DNA of 64,000 bases from Pseudomonas tremae (GTDB lineage Bacteria > Pseudomonadota > Gammaproteobacteria > Pseudomonadales > Pseudomonadaceae), in NCBI RefSeq assembly GCF_001401155.1, contig NZ_LJRO01000117.1:82715-146714 (forward strand), in the 5' to 3' direction. How positions within the stretch are numbered: the first letter of the stretch is position 1; each line of letters starts with the position of its first letter. Below are positions 1 through 10,039 of the stretch, one piece after another. The translations under genes were made by a program, and so were the position numbers. The notes under the pieces were generated by a model that was given only the letters and a program-made list of their open reading frames with translations, did no database searches and was not told where the DNA came from.

Positions 1-3000
1 TCGCCGCCGGTCAACAGGTCAACGCCCGCTCCGCCGTCCAGAACGTTGTTATTCGCATTACCTGTCATGACGTTTCTCAACGCATTGCCGGTGCCGTTGA
101 TGGCGGACACACCGGTAAGCAGCAGATTCTCCACGTTGGCGCCGAGTGTCCAACTGACTGACGACACCACGGTATCGACCTGCGATGGCGAGTCATTGCT
201 CTCGGTGACAGTATCAAGCGCGTTATCGACCACGTAGATGTCGTTGCCGTCGCCACCCGTCATGTCGTCGGCGCCTTGGTCGCCGTCCAGTATGTCGTTG
301 CTGGCACTGCCGACCAGGGTGTCGTCGTCACTGGTGCCGAAGATATGACCGCCTTCGTTCTGCCCGGCATCGAAGATTCTTGCCGGGTCGTTGTTGTCGC
401 TGGAATCGCCACAGTAACCCAGGTCATTGGCGATGAAGTCGGCCAGTCGCTGGCCGACTATTTCTGCCGACTCCTCGTGCAGGTGCCAGACGTCGTCCGG
501 GTAAACAAGCGGGTTGACCTCGTAACGCAAGGGCAGGTCGGTGTAGTCGACTGCCAGCTTGACGTCGTTGCGCTCGTTGGCGATTGCCTCCTGTACGGCG
601 CGGACATAACCGGCGCCTTCAACGATGGCACTGATCTTTTCTCCGGTGTAACCCCGCGCCTTGGCGGCCTCGGTCTGATAGTGACCGGTCTCGGCCATGT
701 ACACCGTGAAGTCACCGATTTGCGCGTGCAGGTAATCGAACACCTTGAGGGTCGACGCCTTGTAAAGGTCTGCCGCAGCCTGTTTGTCGGTGGCGCGGGC
801 TATTTCCTGAGCTGCTTCCTCGCCCTGGCCCCAGATAATGCCTGTAGTGACCTTGTCGACAGCCGTCAGGGTTGCCAGTTGCGACTTCAGCAGGTCGGTG
901 GCGCGCAGCAGTGCCGGGCCAGGCTGGTCGGTGTCGGTCAGCCACCACGAAACACGCTGCTCTTCCGGGCCGGCGGTCGAGTAGCCCACCACCGTGCTGC
1001 CGCCCACGGCGAGGTCGATGCCATCACCGTTGGCATCATTGAACTGGCTGCGCACGTCGTAATCGGTGTAGCGGGCCAGGTCCTTGACCATTTCCGAGGT
1101 GCCGGACTGGTTGTCGTCTTCAGTCATGCGCAGCAGGCGCGCATTGGACTGGCCCAGTGTTGGCAGATAGAGGATCTCCTGAGACTCACGCTGACCGAAT
1201 ACGAAGTCGGCGTTGGTCAGGGTATCGATCAGATTGCCGCTCAGAGCGATTTCAAAGCGATTGCCATCCACGTCCGAGTCGGCGGACTTGACGTAGGTCT
1301 TGTCCCCAGCCTCGTTGAGCGTCATGTACAGGGTGTGATTCTCGCCGTTGCCCAGCCCCAGAAAGCCCAGTGCGGAGACATCTATCTTGTCCTGACCGGG
1401 ACTGAAGTCATAAATCGTGTCGGTGGCGGTCAGCCCGCCAGCGTCGTAATCGCGGTAGCTGTCGGTGAGGGCGCTGTACACGAACGTGTCGGCATCGGCT
1501 CCTCCGTAAAGGGCATCGCGGCCCGCACCGCCGTTGATCACATCGTCGCCGGTATCGCCGCGCAAGGTGTCGTCGCCGCCCAGGCCCAGCAGCGTGTCGT
1601 TACCCTCAGTGCCATACAGCGCTTCGGCATTTTCGGTGCCGGTAAGGATGCCCGGCGCGACGTTGCCCACAATGATGGCGAAGCTGTCAGCCACAGATGC
1701 GCCTGTCGCGTCGCTGGCCGTCAGCAGCACCGAGTAGAGCCCGGATGCCGTGCCACCTGGCGTGCCGCTGAAAGTCAGGGTCTTGCTGTCGAATTTCAGC
1801 CAGTCGGGCAGGGCACTGTTGTCGGCGAGGGTCGCGCTGTAGGTCAGCGCCGTGCTGTCCGGGTCGCTGAAACTGCCGGGCTGCACCGCGTAGGAGAATG
1901 CATTGAGTTCGGTGACGTTCTGATCCATCAGCGGCGTATTGAGCACAGGCGGCTGATTGGTGGCTGAAGCGCTGGAGAAGATGAAGTTGGAGTCGCTCAG
2001 CTTGCCGAGCAGGTTGCCTTCCAGTGCGATCTCGAAACGATTGCCGGTGGTGTCGACTGCGTTGGTCTTGACGTAGGTCTTGCTGCCGTCGGCATTGAGC
2101 GACAGGTAAATGGTATTGGCGCTGCCATCGCCCAGCCCGCGCAAACCGATGCTGGACAGGTCGATGCGGTCCTCGGCGGTATTGAAGTCTGTGATGGTGT
2201 CACTTTGCTTGGTGCCGCTGGCGTTGTAATTGCGATAGCTGTCCAGTCGCGAGGTGTAGATGAAAACATCCGCGCCAGCGCCACCGGTCAGGATGTCGGC
2301 ATCGGCCCCGCCAGTGAGGGTGTCCGCACCCGCTCCGCCATTTATGCGGTCTGCGCCGGCGTTACCGTTGATGATGTCATTACCTTCCGTACCGGTCAGG
2401 GTATCGCCACCAGCGGTGCCCTCGGCAACACGCTGAAAGATGAAGTGACTGGCATTCAGCGTGTCCTTCAGGTTGCCGTTCAGCCCCAGCTCAAACCGGT
2501 TGCCGCTGGCGTCGGCATCGAGCGACTTGATGTAGGTGCGGTCTAGGGTGGCGTTATAGCTGATGTTCAGCGTGCCGGCCTTGCCGCTGCCCAATCCGGT
2601 GAAGCTCAGGTTCGACAGGTCGATGCGGTCCTGGCTGATATCGAAGTCAGACACCAGGTCCGTAGCGCTGCTAGTGGCCGTGCGATAGCTGTCGGTCAAT
2701 TGATCAAAGCGAAAGGTATCGGCACCTGCACCGCCAGTAAGTTTGTCGGCTCCGGCCCCTCCGACCAGAATATCGTCCCCCGCGCCGCCATTCACAGTGT
2801 CTTTGCCCGCCAGGCCGAGGATCAGTTCGTTGGCTGCACCGCCGGTAATTGTGTCGTTGGCATCGGTGCCCTGCACGGTGACCAATGGAAACGCATCGCC
2901 CGCAAAGCTGCCCTCGCCGTAGACCAGGGTCAGGCCCTTGCTCGTATGGCTGATGGTGTTGCCGACGATGCTGTTGCGGTCGGTGCCGTTTTCGTCACGC

Positions 3001-4025
3001 TCGGCCACGCCGTAGGTGGAGTGGTCGCTGCCGGTGATCACATTGCCGCGAATCAGATTGTCGCTGCCATTGAAGTACTTGCCGGAGACGCCCGAAGTGT
3101 CATCGTAGGACTGAATGATGACTTCCGGCACCGGCGCGCCGAGGGAGTTGTTGCTCAGCGTATTATCGAAAACATCCACGCCGGAACTGCCGTAAATGCG
3201 CACGCCAGCGCTGCCGTTGTCGTGAATGTCCACACCGCTGACCGACACCTGGCTGGACAGCTTGATCAGCACGCCTTCTGCACCGTTGCCGTACACCGCG
3301 CCGCCGGTGATGGTGATGTTGGCCGGCGAGGGGATGTTTTCGCTGCCGCGCTGCACCACGATGCCGGTGCTGCCGTTGCCGTACGCCACGTTGTTGCTCA
3401 GGGTGAAGTCGTGGGTGCTGGTGACCACGTTGAAGCCGTGACGATCGTTGTCATACGCCACGTTGTTTTCGAACACGCTGTCGCTCAGGTAGTCGGCGAC
3501 GAAACCGTCCAGACCATTACCATGCGAGACGCTGTTCCTGATCACCATGTTGACAGTATGCTCGTGCGGGTCGAACCCGTAGCCCGAGCAATCCTTGATC
3601 TCGACGCTGTCGAGGGTGACGTTCGAGTCCTTGCCCTCAGAGCCTGGAATGTAGCCGTTGAACCAGCCGTCCACCTTGCCGGTGGTTGCGTCACGGTTTC
3701 CGTTCAGCGTCAGGTTCTTCATGCCGAAGTCATGCGTTTCCTCGCCGTACGCCGAGCGCACGATGCCGGTGACCTTGGTGTCCGAACCGTCCGCGAGCTT
3801 GATGACCGTCTCGCCCATGCCGGCACCGGACAGGGTCACGTTGCTCTTGAGCATCAGGCAGCCGTCGGAAGGTTCCTCGCCGCCGGAAACGACGTATGTC
3901 CCCGCCCCCATGACCACTTCCCCGCCACCTGCCGCAGCGGCTGCGTCGATCGCGGCCTGAATGGCTGCTGTATCGTCAGTGACGCCGTCGCCCAGTGCTC
4001 CGAAGTCTTTTATGTTGAATATCAT
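1..4025 (-). CDS. psmE: mannuronan C5-epimerase PsmE-like, multidomain secreted protein (C-terminus beyond window)
   Basis: The minus frame is open from the ATG at 4025 to the left edge (1341 residues visible). Residues 1-375 form the parallel beta-helix epimerase A-module, with the catalytic YGFDPHE motif near residue 150, where AlgE-type enzymes carry it. Calcium-binding RTX/R-modules (GGxGxD-type nonapeptides) follow at about 385-700. A cadherin/He_PIG-like domain lies at about 700-790 and another R-module at 800-930. An SGNH esterase-like module starts with LPTLGQSNARLL near residue 955, and further RTX repeats run to the edge. This order fits the known P. syringae PsmE (about 1600 residues), which converts mannuronate to guluronate in alginate and carries an acetylhydrolase module. 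There is no N-terminal signal peptide, so type I secretion through the RTX tail is inferred. Expect about 200-270 more residues. Confidence 0.92.
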   Translation of the reverse strand, partial: MIFNIKDFGALGDGVTDDTAAIQAAIDAAAAAGGGEVVMGAGTYVVSGGEEPSDGCLMLKSNVTLSGAGMGETVIKLADGSDTKVTGIVRSAYGEETHDFGMKNLTLNGNRDATTGKVDGWFNGYIPGSEGKDSNVTLDSVEIKDCSGYGFDPHEHTVNMVIRNSVSHGNGLDGFVADYLSDSVFENNVAYDNDRHGFNVVTSTHDFTLSNNVAYGNGSTGIVVQRGSENIPSPANITITGGAVYGNGAEGVLIKLSSQVSVSGVDIHDNGSAGVRIYGSSGVDVFDNTLSNNSLGAPVPEVIIQSYDDTSGVSGKYFNGSDNLIRGNVITGSDHSTYGVAERDENGTDRNSIVGNTISHTSKGLTLVYGEGSFAGDAFPLVTVQGTDANDTITGGAANELILGLAGKDTVNGGAGDDILVGGAGADKLTGGAGADTFRFDQLTDSYRTATSSATDLVSDFDISQDRIDLSNLSFTGLGSGKAGTLNISYNATLDRTYIKSLDADASGNRFELGLNGNLKDTLNASHFIFQRVAEGTAGGDTLTGTEGNDIINGNAGADRINGGAGADTLTGGADADILTGGAGADVFIYTSRLDSYRNYNASGTKQSDTITDFNTAEDRIDLSSIGLRGLGDGSANTIYLSLNADGSKTYVKTNAVDTTGNRFEIALEGNLLGKLSDSNFIFSSASATNQPPVLNTPLMDQNVTELNAFSYAVQPGSFSDPDSTALTYSATLADNSALPDWLKFDSKTLTFSGTPGGTASGLYSVLLTASDATGASVADSFAIIVGNVAPGILTGTENAEALYGTEGNDTLLGLGGDDTLRGDTGDDVINGGAGRDALYGGADADTFVYSALTDSYRDYDAGGLTATDTIYDFSPGQDKIDVSALGFLGLGNGENHTLYMTLNEAGDKTYVKSADSDVDGNRFEIALSGNLIDTLTNADFVFGQRESQEILYLPTLGQSNARLLRMTEDDNQSGTSEMVKDLARYTDYDVRSQFNDANGDGIDLAVGGSTVVGYSTAGPEEQRVSWWLTDTDQPGPALLRATDLLKSQLATLTAVDKVTTGIIWGQGEEAAQEIARATDKQAAADLYKASTLKVFDYLHAQIGDFTVYMAETGHYQTEAAKARGYTGEKISAIVEGAGYVRAVQEAIANERNDVKLAVDYTDLPLRYEVNPLVYPDDVWHLHEESAEIVGQRLADFIANDLGYCGDSSDNNDPARIFDAGQNEGGHIFGTSDDDTLVGSASNDILDGDQGADDMTGGDGNDIYVVDNALDTVTESNDSPSQVDTVVSSVSWTLGANVENLLLTGVSAINGTGNALRNVMTGNANNNVLDGGAGVDLLTGG

Positions 4026-4292
4026 AGTGTTACTCCAGGCGACGACGAATTTGGAAGAGTTGAGTCAATATTGCAGCGTCGGGATGATAAGACCTTTTAT
4101 TCAAGGAAAGTTGCTTGATATTGGCTATATTTTCGGCGAAACCGACGACATGTGCGTCAATAATGCAGCTGTCATATTTGTGACGGGTAACGCGGGGCGC
4201 GGCGACAGGTTGGCGTCAAAAAGCGGCGGCCTTCGAGTGGACAGTAAGTGACGCAACCGCTATGGTCGCGCCCTTCAAAAATGGGGGCGGGC

Positions 4293-5171
4293 ATGGGTTA
4301 TCTACTTTTCGTTACGCTGATCCAGGCGTTTTCTTTCAGCCTGATCGGTGTCTATCTGGCCGGGCACGTCGACAGCTATTTCGCGGTGCTTGTCCGCGTG
4401 GTGCTGGCCGGTCTGGTATTCATTCCTCTGACCCGCTGGCGTCAGGTCGAGCCGCAATTCATGCGCGGCATGCTGCTGATCGGCGCGCTGCAATTCGGTG
4501 TCACTTATGTCTGCCTGTACCTGAGTTTTCGCGTGCTGACAGTGCCCGAAGTGCTGCTGTTTACCATCCTCACGCCACTCCACGTAACGTTGATAGAAGA
4601 TGCGCTGAACCGGCGCTTCAACCCTTGGGCGTTATTGGCGGCAATGGTTGCTGTGCTGGGTGCGGGAGTGATTCGCTATGACGGCCTGAGCGGCGACTTC
4701 CTCGGTGGCTTCCTGCTCCTGCAACTGGCCAACTTCACCTACGCCGCCGGGCAGGTGCTGTACAAGCATCTGGTGGCGCGCCACCCGAGCGACCTGCCGC
4801 ATTACCGACGCTTCGGCTACTTCTATCTCGGCGCACTGGCGGTGGTGCTGCCTGCGTTCCTGATGTTCGGCAACCCGCAACACCTGCCCGAAGCACCTAC
4901 CCAATGGGTCGTGCTGCTGTTTCTCGGCCTGTGCTCGACGGCGCTGGGCATGTACTGGTGGAACAAAGGGGCGTGCATGGTCAACGGCGGCACACTGGCG
5001 GTGATGAATAACCTGCATGTGCCGCTGGGGCTGTTGATCAATCTGCTGATCTGGAACCAGCATGAGGACTTCACCCGCCTGCTGATTGGCGGCGGGGTGA
5101 TCGTGGCGTCGGTATGGATCAGCCGCCTGGGCGTGCGGCGTGTGCCGGAGGGTGTTTCCGGCACACGTTGA
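4293..5171 (+). CDS. EamA/DMT-family transporter (carboxylate/amino acid/amine exporter type)
   Basis: About 292 residues with roughly ten hydrophobic segments arranged as two EamA repeats; begins MGYLLFVTLIQAFSF. Members of the drug/metabolite superfamily move small metabolites such as amino acids or amines across the inner membrane; the substrate cannot be read from sequence. The frame is open upstream to a GTG at 4248 and an ATG at 4281. I chose the ATG at 4293 because the transmembrane segment starts directly after it, but no candidate has a strong Shine-Dalgarno. It ends one base before the convergent SDR gene, so the two transcripts meet tail to tail. Confidence 0.8.
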   Translation: MGYLLFVTLIQAFSFSLIGVYLAGHVDSYFAVLVRVVLAGLVFIPLTRWRQVEPQFMRGMLLIGALQFGVTYVCLYLSFRVLTVPEVLLFTILTPLHVTLIEDALNRRFNPWALLAAMVAVLGAGVIRYDGLSGDFLGGFLLLQLANFTYAAGQVLYKHLVARHPSDLPHYRRFGYFYLGALAVVLPAFLMFGNPQHLPEAPTQWVVLLFLGLCSTALGMYWWNKGACMVNGGTLAVMNNLHVPLGLLINLLIWNQHEDFTRLLIGGGVIVASVWISRLGVRRVPEGVSGTR

Positions 5172-5172
5172 G

Positions 5173-5907
5173 TCAGACGTGCTGGCCTCCGTTGACGTGA
5201 ATTTCTGCACCATTCACATACGACGCGCCAGCCGTACACAAAAAGTAGATCAGCGAAGCGACTTCCTCGGGCTTGCCCAGACGATGCATCGGCACCAGTC
5301 GCTCGACAATCTCTGCGGTGCCGGGTGACAGAATCGACGTATCGATCTCGCCCGGTGCGATGGCATTGACCCTTATCCCGTGCGGACCGAAATCAAAAGC
5401 CATCTCCCGCGTCAACGCAGACAGTGCCGCCTTGGACGTGGCATAGGCGACGCCTGCAAACGGGTGGACCTTCGAGCCGGCGATCGAGGTGACATTGATG
5501 ATGCTGCCCTTGGCCGCCTTCAACTCGTCAAACAACCCGCGCGCCAGCAGCGCGGTGGAGAACAGATTGACGTTGAACACCTTGATCCAGGTGCTGTAAT
5601 CCGACTCAAGCACCCCCATACGACCGCCTTCTTCGGTCTTCGGCGAAACGCCCGCATTGTTCACAAGCGCATCGAGACGTCCACCGAGCTTGTCCTTGAT
5701 CGCCGCCATGCTCTCGCTGACGCTGTCGATGTCTTCCAGGTCCAGATGGATATGGTTGAGCAGACCCTCGGCCCACGGGCAGTCAGCGACCCAGTTTTGC
5801 CTGGAAGCCGTGAACACTTCCCAGCCTGCTGCATTGAAATGCTTGACCGTGGCATGACCGATACCCCGGCTTGCGCCAGTCAGCAAAAGCTTTTTCTTGT
5901 CGCCCAT
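5173..5907 (-). CDS. short-chain dehydrogenase/reductase
   Basis: About 244 residues with a classical SDR layout: NAD(P)-binding TGASRGIGHA near residue 10, NNAG near 85, catalytic Ser in NVTSIAGS, YATSK (Tyr and Lys) near 160, and a C-terminal NGAEIHVNGG. A cytoplasmic oxidoreductase; the substrate is unknown. The open frame extends upstream to 6030, but the ATG at 5907 gives the usual SDR N-terminus (MGDKKKLLLTG) and has GGAA about 8 bases ahead. Tail to tail with the EamA gene; the divergent neighbour is the DUF1349 gene. Confidence 0.85.
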   Translation of the reverse strand: MGDKKKLLLTGASRGIGHATVKHFNAAGWEVFTASRQNWVADCPWAEGLLNHIHLDLEDIDSVSESMAAIKDKLGGRLDALVNNAGVSPKTEEGGRMGVLESDYSTWIKVFNVNLFSTALLARGLFDELKAAKGSIINVTSIAGSKVHPFAGVAYATSKAALSALTREMAFDFGPHGIRVNAIAPGEIDTSILSPGTAEIVERLVPMHRLGKPEEVASLIYFLCTAGASYVNGAEIHVNGGQHV

Positions 5908-6066
5908 GAGTGCGTTCCGGTTTTTTTGGATGGATGCATCATGTTTTTTGGTGGGTGGGGTGTCAATGACAGCGCAGTGATTGCTCACTGGCATGAGGCG
6001 GCTGGCAGGGATATCGTGTTTGTCAGCCAATCACCAACGTCAGCATTAACTTGCACAGGAGGCAGC

Positions 6067-6642
6067 ATGTTTGAGAAAGGCATCTGGCTGAATGAACCCC
6101 GACACTGGAGCGTGGCAGACGAGCGTTTGACAGCCACCACAGATCCGCAAACCGATTTCTGGCAGCACACGCACTACGGCTTCTGCCGCGACACGGGTCA
6201 TTTTCTGGGCGTTTCGGTGTCGGGTGATTTCACCGCTCAAGTGCATGTACAGGGTGACTTCAAGACGCTTTACGATCAGGCGGGCTTGATGGTCCGCATT
6301 GACGAGCACAACTGGGTCAAAACCGGCGTTGAAGTCAGCGACGGAGCCCTGATGCTGGGTAGCGTTTTGACCTGCGGGCAGTCGGATTGGGCAACGGGTG
6401 CGTTTGATGAGTCATCATCCGGCCTCTGGCTGCGAGTCACTGTCGCCAAGGGTGTGATGCGTATTCAGCACTCCAGCGACGGGCTGCGCTGGCCATTGCT
6501 GCGTCTGGCGCCATTTCCCGTCAGCGAGTCTTATGCCGTAGGGCCAATGTGCTGCAGCCCGGAGCGGGGAGGGCTGGAAGTGGTGTTCTCTCATTTTGAA
6601 GTGATGCCTGCACTGGGCAAAGATTTGCATGATCTGACATGA
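6067..6642 (+). CDS. DUF1349 family protein (concanavalin-like beta-sandwich)
   Basis: 191 residues preceded by a perfect AGGAGG five bases before the ATG at 6067, which overrides the longer open frame reaching back to 5380. The pattern FWQHTHYGFCRDTGHFLG, then YDQAGLMVRIDEHNWVKTGVE and a closing FSHFEVMP is typical of the DUF1349/YP_-type concanavalin A-like lectin/glucanase fold. There is no signal peptide. The function is not known with certainty; family members have been described as regulation-of-enolase-like proteins or glycan-binding folds. Transcribed away from the SDR gene, so the 160 bp between them probably holds both promoters. Confidence 0.78.
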   Translation: MFEKGIWLNEPRHWSVADERLTATTDPQTDFWQHTHYGFCRDTGHFLGVSVSGDFTAQVHVQGDFKTLYDQAGLMVRIDEHNWVKTGVEVSDGALMLGSVLTCGQSDWATGAFDESSSGLWLRVTVAKGVMRIQHSSDGLRWPLLRLAPFPVSESYAVGPMCCSPERGGLEVVFSHFEVMPALGKDLHDLT

Positions 6643-6688
6643 ATTGCTCTTCAACCGGTACGTACAGGTCAGTTGAAGAGCAACATGA

Positions 6689-7135
6689 TTACATCGATTT
6701 ATTCTCGGTAGTGAATATGCAGTTTTCGGGGGAGGTTTTTTCACATACGTTATACGTGAGGCCAAAAGGCCCATCTTCTTTTTTCCAGGTGCTGCCTGAA
6801 GTTTTTACAGTGAAGTCCTTATTGTTTTTAGCGATGAAACGCATGTCCAGCGCCTCGCGTCCACCGATGTTGTAGGTACAGTGTTGGAACATCTCAGGTG
6901 CGCCTGCGCCCTCTTGAATAGCGATGGCCAGGCCAAAGGACTGCACAGGCATTTTCTTTGTCACCACGCCTTGCAATACACCTGTCCACTCGCCGTCATT
7001 GCCGCTCGCGCGGTACACGCCGGGTGAAACCTGCTCGATCTTAGAGACAGCAGGGCAGTTTTCCGCCGCTTGAGAGGTCATGGATATTCCCAGTAGGGAA
7101 GTCGTAATTGTAGCGATGATTAATATTTTTTTCAT
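6689..7135 (-). CDS. small secreted DUF3757-like protein
   Basis: 148 residues starting MKKILIIATITTSLLGISM, a clear signal peptide with likely cleavage after SQA. The mature part has three to four cysteines (ENCPAV, QHCTYN, NVCEK, ENCIF) that could form disulfides in the periplasm or outside. The start at 7135 has AAGGAA seven bases upstream; the open frame continues to 7186 but lacks an RBS there. It resembles the DUF3757 family found in plant-associated pseudomonads; function unknown. It is AT-richer than its left neighbours, which suggests transfer or the edge of the accessory region. Confidence 0.7.
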   Translation of the reverse strand: MKKILIIATITTSLLGISMTSQAAENCPAVSKIEQVSPGVYRASGNDGEWTGVLQGVVTKKMPVQSFGLAIAIQEGAGAPEMFQHCTYNIGGREALDMRFIAKNNKDFTVKTSGSTWKKEDGPFGLTYNVCEKTSPENCIFTTENKSM

Positions 7136-7489
7136 GATATTCCTTTGGTTGAATAGTTGATTCTTGAAGTGTGGATAGGCTTGCATGTGGGTTTTTGGGT
7201 GCAGTTAGACGACGCGAGATTTTTCCAGGCCTGCCGTTTGGTTACATATTTTTATCGTATGCTTAACAGCAAGTATTTTGCGTATTGTCTCGTTCTTGAA
7301 GATGCTTGTGTTTCAGTAATAACTTGATCATATGCAATGTGGATGCGGCTATCTTAGGCGCTAGTCTATTTGTTGTCTGCGCCTCCAAACCTTAATTGTT
7401 TGTAGGAAATGACGCTGGTTTTTGTGGGGATAATGGGCTGGTTTACTATGCCTGAAACGCTGTCCCTATAGCAGGGCTAACGGCAGCGT
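7136..7489. other. AT-rich intergenic stretch, no gene seen
   Basis: About 350 bases with no credible coding frame. The right-hand part abuts the IS3-family remnant and could hold more of its decayed end. The left side presumably carries the promoter of the DUF3757-like gene; no clear promoter motif was identified. Confidence 0.5.
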
Positions 7490-7757
7490 TATTCCTTGCG
7501 CCCAGATCTAGGTGATGTTGCCACACCAGATCTGATTGGGCGCGGCTACATCGAACTCCCGATTCAAAATATTCGGAACATCAGGTCGCTTCACTGTTGC
7601 TTTTATATAAGCATGCGAACCCGATTGCTTGCTGATTAATCCCAGTTCCTCGCATCAGACCACGCACTTTGAACCGACCGATTTGCTCTGAGGCGTTACG
7701 CCACTGCGCTCCTGCTGGAGCTGGCTTACTCAGCGACGCAGCGCAGATCACCTCTGC
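7490..7757 (-). mobile_element. IS3-family transposase OrfB remnant (left copy)
   Basis: Reading the minus strand from 7757 leftward gives decayed OrfB. IGRFKVRGLM (about 7650-7682) is followed by a one-base frameshift in GCGAGGAACTGGG. Then come ELGLISKQSGSHAY (about 7605-7650), VPNILNREFDVAAPNQ and IWCGNIT, an amber stop at 7508-7510, then IWAQG. These match the region before the first catalytic Asp in IS3-family OrfB. Both ends of the element are missing. It abuts the stop codon of the alpha/beta hydrolase gene, and a second copy in opposite orientation lies beyond that gene's start. Confidence 0.72.
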
Positions 7758-9878
7758 TCAAGGCCCGGCACGCACACCTTTCTCCTGTGCTTCCTTTACA
7801 AGCCGCTCACGGTCTTCAGGAAGAAGCATTCGCGCTTCAGCCAGAGAGTCTGCGGCTTTACTCACTGCAGACACATAAGCCTCCTTCGTGGGGTAGCGTT
7901 CCTCCAGGGAAAGGCGAGGATCTCCGGCCATGATTCGCTCTTTCTTCGTCGCTGCAAACGGGAGGAAGCTGCCTTGGAAATTACAAAAGCCGCCATCAAA
8001 AAACTCTGGCCGGAAGGTGTTCCAACCTGTGTAAGTCCCGATGGGAGCACCTAAATACACATCCCGAACGCCACCAACATCAATTCCGTCTGCATCCACT
8101 TGAGGTACCAAGAGGCCGTAACTACCGACACCCGATTTCGGCGGCTCGCTTGTGAGAATGCCAGAGCTGTCTTCGGGACGAAAACCAGGCCCAAAATCAA
8201 GCACTTGAAGGCTATTGACGGCACCGGTGTAGCGGAGCGCGGGGCGTGAAACGCCACCATAATTGGTCGCGGGGATGAGCGGGAAAATGACCCTGTCCGC
8301 GGGCACAAGGGTGCCGTTCGCCACAGAAGGCTTTATCGAAGCTGGCGGTGTTGTCTCATCACGAACCCAGCCAACGAGATTGATGAACGCTGCGCGCATT
8401 GTCCAGGTGTGTGGATTTGGATTTGATTGCACTTGGCAAAGCCCAAAGAGTGGGTTAACCGGGAGCGGCAAAGATGGCGGGGCGTGCTGCGTACTTGCCA
8501 TAATAAAAGTGCGGACGTTTTCCGGTTCATCTGCATCGCGCAAGCCGAGTGGGTCGGTAAGGCCAAGCGACTGGCGTCCTTCCCAAAGCTCGAGGGCTGT
8601 TGCCATGTGGAATATTAAAGGGCAAGTATTGTTATCGCTGCAGCGATCCAGCAAACCCTGCGAGCGTCCGGTAACAGGATCGGTTTCCCGGCCATAGGTA
8701 AACGGAAAATCGTAAGCAGGGTAGTCATGATCGACCTGCTGACCCCACGCCCGACCAGGTTGAGCAAATCGTATGTTGAGCGGCATCAGGCCGCCACCGA
8801 TATGCGGCATTGCACCATCGTAGACCCGATGACCTTCCTCGCTGCGGTTGAAACCCAGCGCGATCATGCTGCGGATGAATCGCCCTGCTTGTGATGAGCC
8901 AGTGATAATCGACTTGACCTTATGCCCATGCACTACAGGGTTGGGCACACCTGTATCGTCATGCTCAGCCTGCTGAAAAAACGCACCCACATCCCGGGCA
9001 ATAGCAAAACCAATACCCATTACCGTTGGCTCCTTGGCCCGGTAAATCAGCTCGTAAAGCTTACCGGGTTGAAAACCAGCGGATAGGCAAATTTGGGTTT
9101 CGTTCGGCGTATCGCAATCGCCAAAACTCCATTCAGTTACTGGAATTTCCTGTCTAGGCGCATTCGCCCGCGAACGCACCGTCAACGTCGGACGAAAGCC
9201 ATTCGCAAGCACTTTAGTATTGTCGGTTTCAACCGATTTATAGCTCGTATGAGGGGGCGTGGAGGTGAACCAACCTGCGGATATGTTGAGGCTGACGGTC
9301 GGTGAGAGCGTAGTCAACTCACTGCGCACCACACCTGTTACCGACGACCCATCATTATTTATAGCTGTCGGCAATTGCACCGTCATGCGGTTGTCGCCTG
9401 GGGCAACGTCCCCTTGCCAGGCAAACGCGATCAGCGTCGTCCCTAGCCGTTGTAGAAAACCGTCCCCGGAGACTTCGAAGTTGTTGAACGTTGCTGGATC
9501 ACCCCGCATATCAGCATTGAACAATAACATCGCTCGCTTAGAGCCTCGATTGGGCACATCAAATAGAAGGATGTCATTCGATTTAGCCAAGTCAGCGGGA
9601 CGCAGGATTGCAATATCACTAGTATATTCAACCATTCCACGACCGTTACGGGGTGCAAGTTCGATGTCTTGAATAATCTTATTGTTAGAAGCTCCTGGGT
9701 CTAATTCACCATGAGCACGCGCAAAGATGCGTACGTAAGCTCCTGTATGCCCGAAACTTTCGCCTCCGAATGCGGGCTCGGTCCGCAGGATCTCCAATTG
9801 CGTAATACGGGCTTGGGCGGGTGCTGCAGCGATCATCATGAAGCTTGTAAACGCTGCAGCCTGAAATAGGCGATTCAT
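7758..9878 (-). CDS. secreted alpha/beta hydrolase domain protein (PF20091-like)
   Basis: 706 residues. The ATG at 9878 follows a GGGGGT run and opens a signal peptide (MNRLFQAAAFTSFMM, cleavage after AQA). RITQLEILRTEPAFGG at the mature N-terminus and the nucleophile elbow GSSQAGRF near residue 326 fit the large alpha/beta hydrolase family annotated as alpha/beta hydrolase domain-containing (PF20091). A periplasmic or extracellular esterase or lactonase role is inferred; the substrate is unknown. Full length for the family, no internal stop. GC content looks lower than the core genes, and IS3-family remnants lie directly on both sides, pointing to acquisition by transfer. Confidence 0.8.
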   Translation of the reverse strand: MNRLFQAAAFTSFMMIAAAPAQARITQLEILRTEPAFGGESFGHTGAYVRIFARAHGELDPGASNNKIIQDIELAPRNGRGMVEYTSDIAILRPADLAKSNDILLFDVPNRGSKRAMLLFNADMRGDPATFNNFEVSGDGFLQRLGTTLIAFAWQGDVAPGDNRMTVQLPTAINNDGSSVTGVVRSELTTLSPTVSLNISAGWFTSTPPHTSYKSVETDNTKVLANGFRPTLTVRSRANAPRQEIPVTEWSFGDCDTPNETQICLSAGFQPGKLYELIYRAKEPTVMGIGFAIARDVGAFFQQAEHDDTGVPNPVVHGHKVKSIITGSSQAGRFIRSMIALGFNRSEEGHRVYDGAMPHIGGGLMPLNIRFAQPGRAWGQQVDHDYPAYDFPFTYGRETDPVTGRSQGLLDRCSDNNTCPLIFHMATALELWEGRQSLGLTDPLGLRDADEPENVRTFIMASTQHAPPSLPLPVNPLFGLCQVQSNPNPHTWTMRAAFINLVGWVRDETTPPASIKPSVANGTLVPADRVIFPLIPATNYGGVSRPALRYTGAVNSLQVLDFGPGFRPEDSSGILTSEPPKSGVGSYGLLVPQVDADGIDVGGVRDVYLGAPIGTYTGWNTFRPEFFDGGFCNFQGSFLPFAATKKERIMAGDPRLSLEERYPTKEAYVSAVSKAADSLAEARMLLPEDRERLVKEAQEKGVRAGP

Positions 9879-10039
9879 CTTTACCCCCAATTTGTCTTTT
9901 TTATAGATGGCTTTTGATTCTCTTATAGCAGTGACTTGTACAGACCAAAAGGCTTCAAGCATAGCCCGCAGCTTGCTCAGTTATCACGAATTTGTAAGCG
10001 TTCCGAGAGCCGACCTTCAATTTCAGCATTCAGGCGGTT

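Noticed and set aside
276..4118. Long plus-strand open frames opposite psmE (276-1967, 2205-2546, 2700-4118)
   Set aside because: They mirror the GC-rich repeat codons of the minus-strand epimerase; no RBS, no family signature.
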